From contig JAJYPA010000117.1 of the NCBI GenBank assembly GCA_021795795.1, forward strand, positions 1 to 17,930: a stretch of 17,930 bases of DNA, given 5' to 3'. The stretch is from Pseudomonadota bacterium. GTDB taxonomy: Bacteria; Pseudomonadota; Gammaproteobacteria; Halothiobacillales; Halothiobacillaceae. This document shows positions 16,306 through 17,930 of the stretch, piece after piece. The position numbers and the translations under genes were made by a program. Position 1 is the first letter of the stretch. Each line of letters opens with the position of its first letter. The notes under the pieces were generated by a model that did no database searches, was not told where the DNA came from, and saw only the letters and a list, made by a program, of their open reading frames with translations.

Positions 16306-16334
16306 ATTAGCACAAAGCATGGACAATATGCCAA
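16306..16334 (-). promoter_or_regulatory. Candidate sigma70-type promoter of the polysaccharide operon
   Basis: On the minus strand TTGGCA (16329-16334) is followed after exactly 17 bases by GCTAAT (16306-16311), with TG just before the -10 box as in extended -10 promoters. The predicted start point would leave a leader of about 40 bases before the PAP2 ATG. This fits the only sizeable gap upstream of the operon. It is a pattern match only. Confidence 0.45.
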
Positions 16335-16445
16335 TTCTTATGAGTCCCACATCGGGCGCGGATTTTAGGCATCATCCCCTGCGGGTCCTGCACGACGCTC
16401 AAATGCCTCTCGCGCCGAAACAACCTGGCTGCGCACCCCATGGAT

Positions 16446-16467
16446 GGACGCTCGACTTTAAGCGTCC
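16446..16467 (-). terminator. Hairpin just after vapC
   Basis: GGACGCT (16446-16452) and AGCGTCC (16461-16467) form a perfect seven-base stem around an eight-base loop, directly after the vapC stop codon. There is no U-tract after it on the minus strand, so termination is uncertain. It may separate toxin-antitoxin transcription from the polysaccharide operon. The rest of the 207-base gap between vapC and the PAP2 gene holds only the candidate promoter. Confidence 0.4.
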
Positions 16468-16860
16468 TCATACCCAGTTCTCTATCTTCAGATTGGCCAC
16501 ACGCGAAAACTCTTTGCTATTATTGGTAACCAGAATAGCGCCGAGCGCCAGAGCGTGTGCCGCAATCATCATATCCAATGCCCCAATGGGCTGCCCCTGC
16601 CGCTCAAGATCTGACCGTATCTGAGCATATTGCCACACAACGGATTCATCGAACGGCAAAACCTCCAAAGGAGCCATGAACATCTGGAGCGCACGGTGAT
16701 TGCGCTCGGATTGGCTTTTGGCTACCCCAAAGGCCAATTCGCAGGCTGTAACCGTGGATATGGCGACTGTACCTGGAGGGTGCTCGCGAAATTTCGCGAG
16801 CATCTGTGGTGGACGGACGTTGATGATGTAGATACAGATATTGGTGTCGAGCAAGTGCAT
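16468..16860 (-). CDS. vapC: VapC-like PIN-domain toxin (putative ribonuclease)
   Basis: A 130-residue PIN-domain protein. It has the acidic active-site residues expected of VapC nucleases: D5 in LLDTN, E41 in TACELAFG, and D96 in GALDMMIAAHA. VTNNSKEF follows at 111-118, where Asn often replaces the fourth Asp. VapC toxins cleave tRNA or rRNA and are neutralised by their VapB partner. The ATG immediately follows the vapB stop with no gap (TAA then ATG), the usual layout for a co-translated pair. Length is normal and the frame is intact, so it is probably functional. Confidence 0.9.
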   Translation of the reverse strand: MHLLDTNICIYIINVRPPQMLAKFREHPPGTVAISTVTACELAFGVAKSQSERNHRALQMFMAPLEVLPFDESVVWQYAQIRSDLERQGQPIGALDMMIAAHALALGAILVTNNSKEFSRVANLKIENWV

Positions 16861-17097
16861 TTAGGAACCCGCAATCGGTGTTCTGTCCTGATTAGAGGGT
16901 TGTTCACGATTCATAACGAAGCCAGGTTCAAACTCTGTGAAACTGGCTTCGAGCATATCCCAGGAGCGGTCGAAGGGCAAAAGCAATACCCCAGCGCCGA
17001 AGTGACGGACGATGACCTCCTTCCCGGCGAATCGATAGGGTTTCGGCAGGCGCACTGCCTGGCTGCGGCCAGATTGAAATATGCGGGCGGTGTCCAT
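16861..17097 (-). CDS. vapB: VapB-like antitoxin (AbrB/MazE-type DNA-binding domain)
   Basis: A 78-residue protein whose N-terminal half RIFQSGRSQAVRLPKPYRF, followed by GKEVIV, is the swapped-hairpin AbrB fold typical of VapB antitoxins. The C-terminal half would wrap around and inhibit VapC. ATG 17095-17097 has a strong AGGAGG eight bases upstream. Such proteins bind their own promoter together with VapC, so autorepression is likely. A small inverted repeat (GATA-GG-TATC, 17117-17126) upstream could be part of an operator. Confidence 0.9.
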   Translation of the reverse strand: MDTARIFQSGRSQAVRLPKPYRFAGKEVIVRHFGAGVLLLPFDRSWDMLEASFTEFEPGFVMNREQPSNQDRTPIAGS

Positions 17098-17127
17098 CCT
17101 AAAGCCTCCTGTCGACGATAGGTATCA

Positions 17128-17156
17128 ATGGTAGATGCCAAACAGCAAGAAATCAA
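17128..17156 (-). promoter_or_regulatory. Candidate vapBC promoter
   Basis: On the minus strand TTGATT (17151-17156) and TACCAT (17128-17133) are separated by 17 bases, each matching four of six consensus positions. It lies about 30 bases before the vapB start, just upstream of a GATA-GG-TATC inverted repeat that could bind VapBC. Plausible but weak. Confidence 0.35.
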
Positions 17157-17221
17157 TATTGGCGCGGGGACGGAAGCTCACTTCTCAGCCATACTTCTTC
17201 CGGTGCCGGTCACCTTATCCA

Positions 17222-17400
17222 GTTGACATCCTCCTCGCCATGAAGGACGAGGATTCCTTCCTGCCAGCAGCGGCCCTACTTCAGCCGCTTTGATTGACCC
17301 ATTCCCTTTGGTCTGGGCCAACTTCACGGCTTATGCCGCGAAACAGGCTACCCCGGCGTGCCCCGCCGTTATTCCTCTTGCGAGGATGTTCCGTGCCGCA
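17222..17400 (-). ncRNA. Possible TnpB guide RNA (omega RNA / reRNA), approximate bounds
   Basis: In IS605-type elements the 3' end of tnpB plus the right end encode a structured RNA whose guide lies just past the element. Two stems are visible here: AGCGGC (17269-17274) with GCCGCT (17284-17289), and the terminal stem at 17232-17253. A guide would then come from the flanking bases at about 17203-17222, next to vapBC. The bounds are approximate and the call rests on family knowledge. Confidence 0.4.
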
Positions 17401-17930
17401 TTCACATCGGCATGGGCTTCATGCCCACAGTGCAGGCAATGGAATACTGCCTGTACTTTACGGTTTCCGGCATCCACCACACCGCAAACCGGACAGATTT
17501 GCGAGGTGTAGGCCGGGTCCACCAGGAGCAGCATGCCGCCGGCCCACTGGAGCTTGTAGCCCAGCATCTGTTTGAGCATGCCCCAGCCCTGATCGAGAAT
17601 GGATTTGTTCAGTCCTGATTTCTGCCGGACGTTGCGCCCGGGTTGATCGACGGTGCCCTTTGCGGACGCCGTCATGTTCTGCACTTTCAGATCTTCCAGT
17701 ATCACCACCGCGTGGTTTTTGCTGATGATCGTACTGATCTGATGCAGAACGGTCCTCCGTAATTCCGCGATGCGCTGATGCAGTCGCGTGATTTTGGCCT
17801 TCTGTTTTTTCCAGTTGGCCGAAAACTTCACTTTATGCGCCAGTTTCTTTTGTTCTTTGGCGAGTCGCTTTTGCAGGTCGCGATAGGCCGTCACTGGCAG
17901 GAACATGGTGCCATCGGACAACGTGAGCAG
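17331..17930 (-). CDS. tnpB: TnpB / OrfB-type RNA-guided nuclease, C-terminal part
   Basis: The last 200 codons of a tnpB gene, open at the right window edge. An in-frame TTG near 17921 is not the real start, because the frame continues through LLTLSDGT, normal internal TnpB sequence. Visible parts: a basic helical stretch with QKRLAKEQKKLAHKVK and KQKAKITRLHQRIA, then VVILEDLKV with the RuvC Glu. A zinc-ribbon with CPVC and CLHCGH comes next, and HADVNAARNI contains the last RuvC Asp. The first catalytic Asp would be outside the window. TnpB proteins are RNA-guided DNA nucleases that help their element persist. No stop or frameshift is visible. Confidence 0.88.
   Translation of the reverse strand: MLTLSDGTMFLPVTAYRDLQKRLAKEQKKLAHKVKFSANWKKQKAKITRLHQRIAELRRTVLHQISTIISKNHAVVILEDLKVQNMTASAKGTVDQPGRNVRQKSGLNKSILDQGWGMLKQMLGYKLQWAGGMLLLVDPAYTSQICPVCGVVDAGNRKVQAVFHCLHCGHEAHADVNAARNILARGITAGHAGVACFAA

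Larger units (their letters stand above)
17222..17930 (-). mobile_element. Right part of an IS200/IS605-family (IS1341-type) element
   Basis: The end of a tnpB gene is followed by a right end with the characteristic structure. A hairpin is formed by TCCTCG at 17232-17237 and CGAGGA at 17248-17253, with CC/GG continuing the stem and one bulged A. After it, the minus strand reads GGATGTCAAC, which resembles the end sequence of many IS605-type elements. The element boundary is near 17222-17226. The left end and any tnpA lie outside the window, so completeness and mobility cannot be judged. Confidence 0.75.

Noticed and set aside
17203..17219. GC-rich quasi-palindrome CCGG-TG-CCGG near the IS edge
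   Set aside because: Too short and without a U-tract or partner; treated as flanking sequence, not as a terminator.

Overview
The window is one long right-to-left (minus-strand) exopolysaccharide or capsule locus, flanked on the right by a vapBC-type toxin-antitoxin pair and the 3' part of an IS200/IS605-family tnpB element. Every gene I can support is on the minus strand. The fused Wzz/BY-kinase, the Wza-type outer-membrane lipoprotein and the periplasmic PAP2 phosphatase indicate a Gram-negative proteobacterium. Moderately high GC with AT-richer patches in the glycan genes would suit an Acidithiobacillus-like organism, but that is a guess that cannot be proven from sequence alone.

Layout from right to left, which is the direction of transcription. 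17222-17930: right end of an IS605-type element, with the C-terminal 200 codons of TnpB and a structured right end that may encode the omega/reRNA. 16468-17097: vapB and vapC, abutting, with a candidate promoter upstream and a hairpin just downstream. 16306-16334: a candidate sigma70-type promoter for the polysaccharide operon. 15217-16260: exported PAP2 phosphatase. 14070-15203: wza-like export lipoprotein. 11548-14061: Wzz/BY-kinase with a six-fold Tyr-Gly tail. 10790-11551: PHP-type (CpsB/YwqE) tyrosine phosphatase. 10674-10793: a 39-codon stub of UDP-glucose dehydrogenase. 9223-10677: Wzx-like flippase. 8120-9214: zinc-ribbon methyltransferase. 7139-7987: GT2 glycosyltransferase. 6036-7070: GT4. 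4595-6034: Wzy/O-antigen-ligase-like membrane protein. 3324-4598: GT4. 3089-3327: decayed N-terminus of a GT4. 1939-3024: GT9. 1631-1936: orphan C-terminus of a GT4. 438-1634: GT4. 1-315: N-terminus of an FkbM methyltransferase that runs off the window.

Together these encode a Wzx/Wzy-dependent pathway. Glycosyltransferases build a lipid-linked repeat unit and methyltransferases decorate it. The flippase and polymerase move and join the units. The Wzz-kinase/PHP-phosphatase pair would set chain length, Wza would export the polymer, and the PAP2 enzyme may recycle the lipid carrier. No initiating sugar-phosphate transferase is visible in the window.

The most striking feature is a mosaic in the glycosyltransferase block. 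The N-terminal and C-terminal remnants on either side of the GT9 gene look like two ends of one former GT4 gene. Its start still overlaps the upstream gene by ATGA and its stop still overlaps the downstream gene by ATGA, so a GT9 gene appears to have replaced the middle of that gene. A second scar is the ugd stub, which overlaps both neighbours by four bases. I found no convincing defence island, CRISPR array, tRNA or rRNA.
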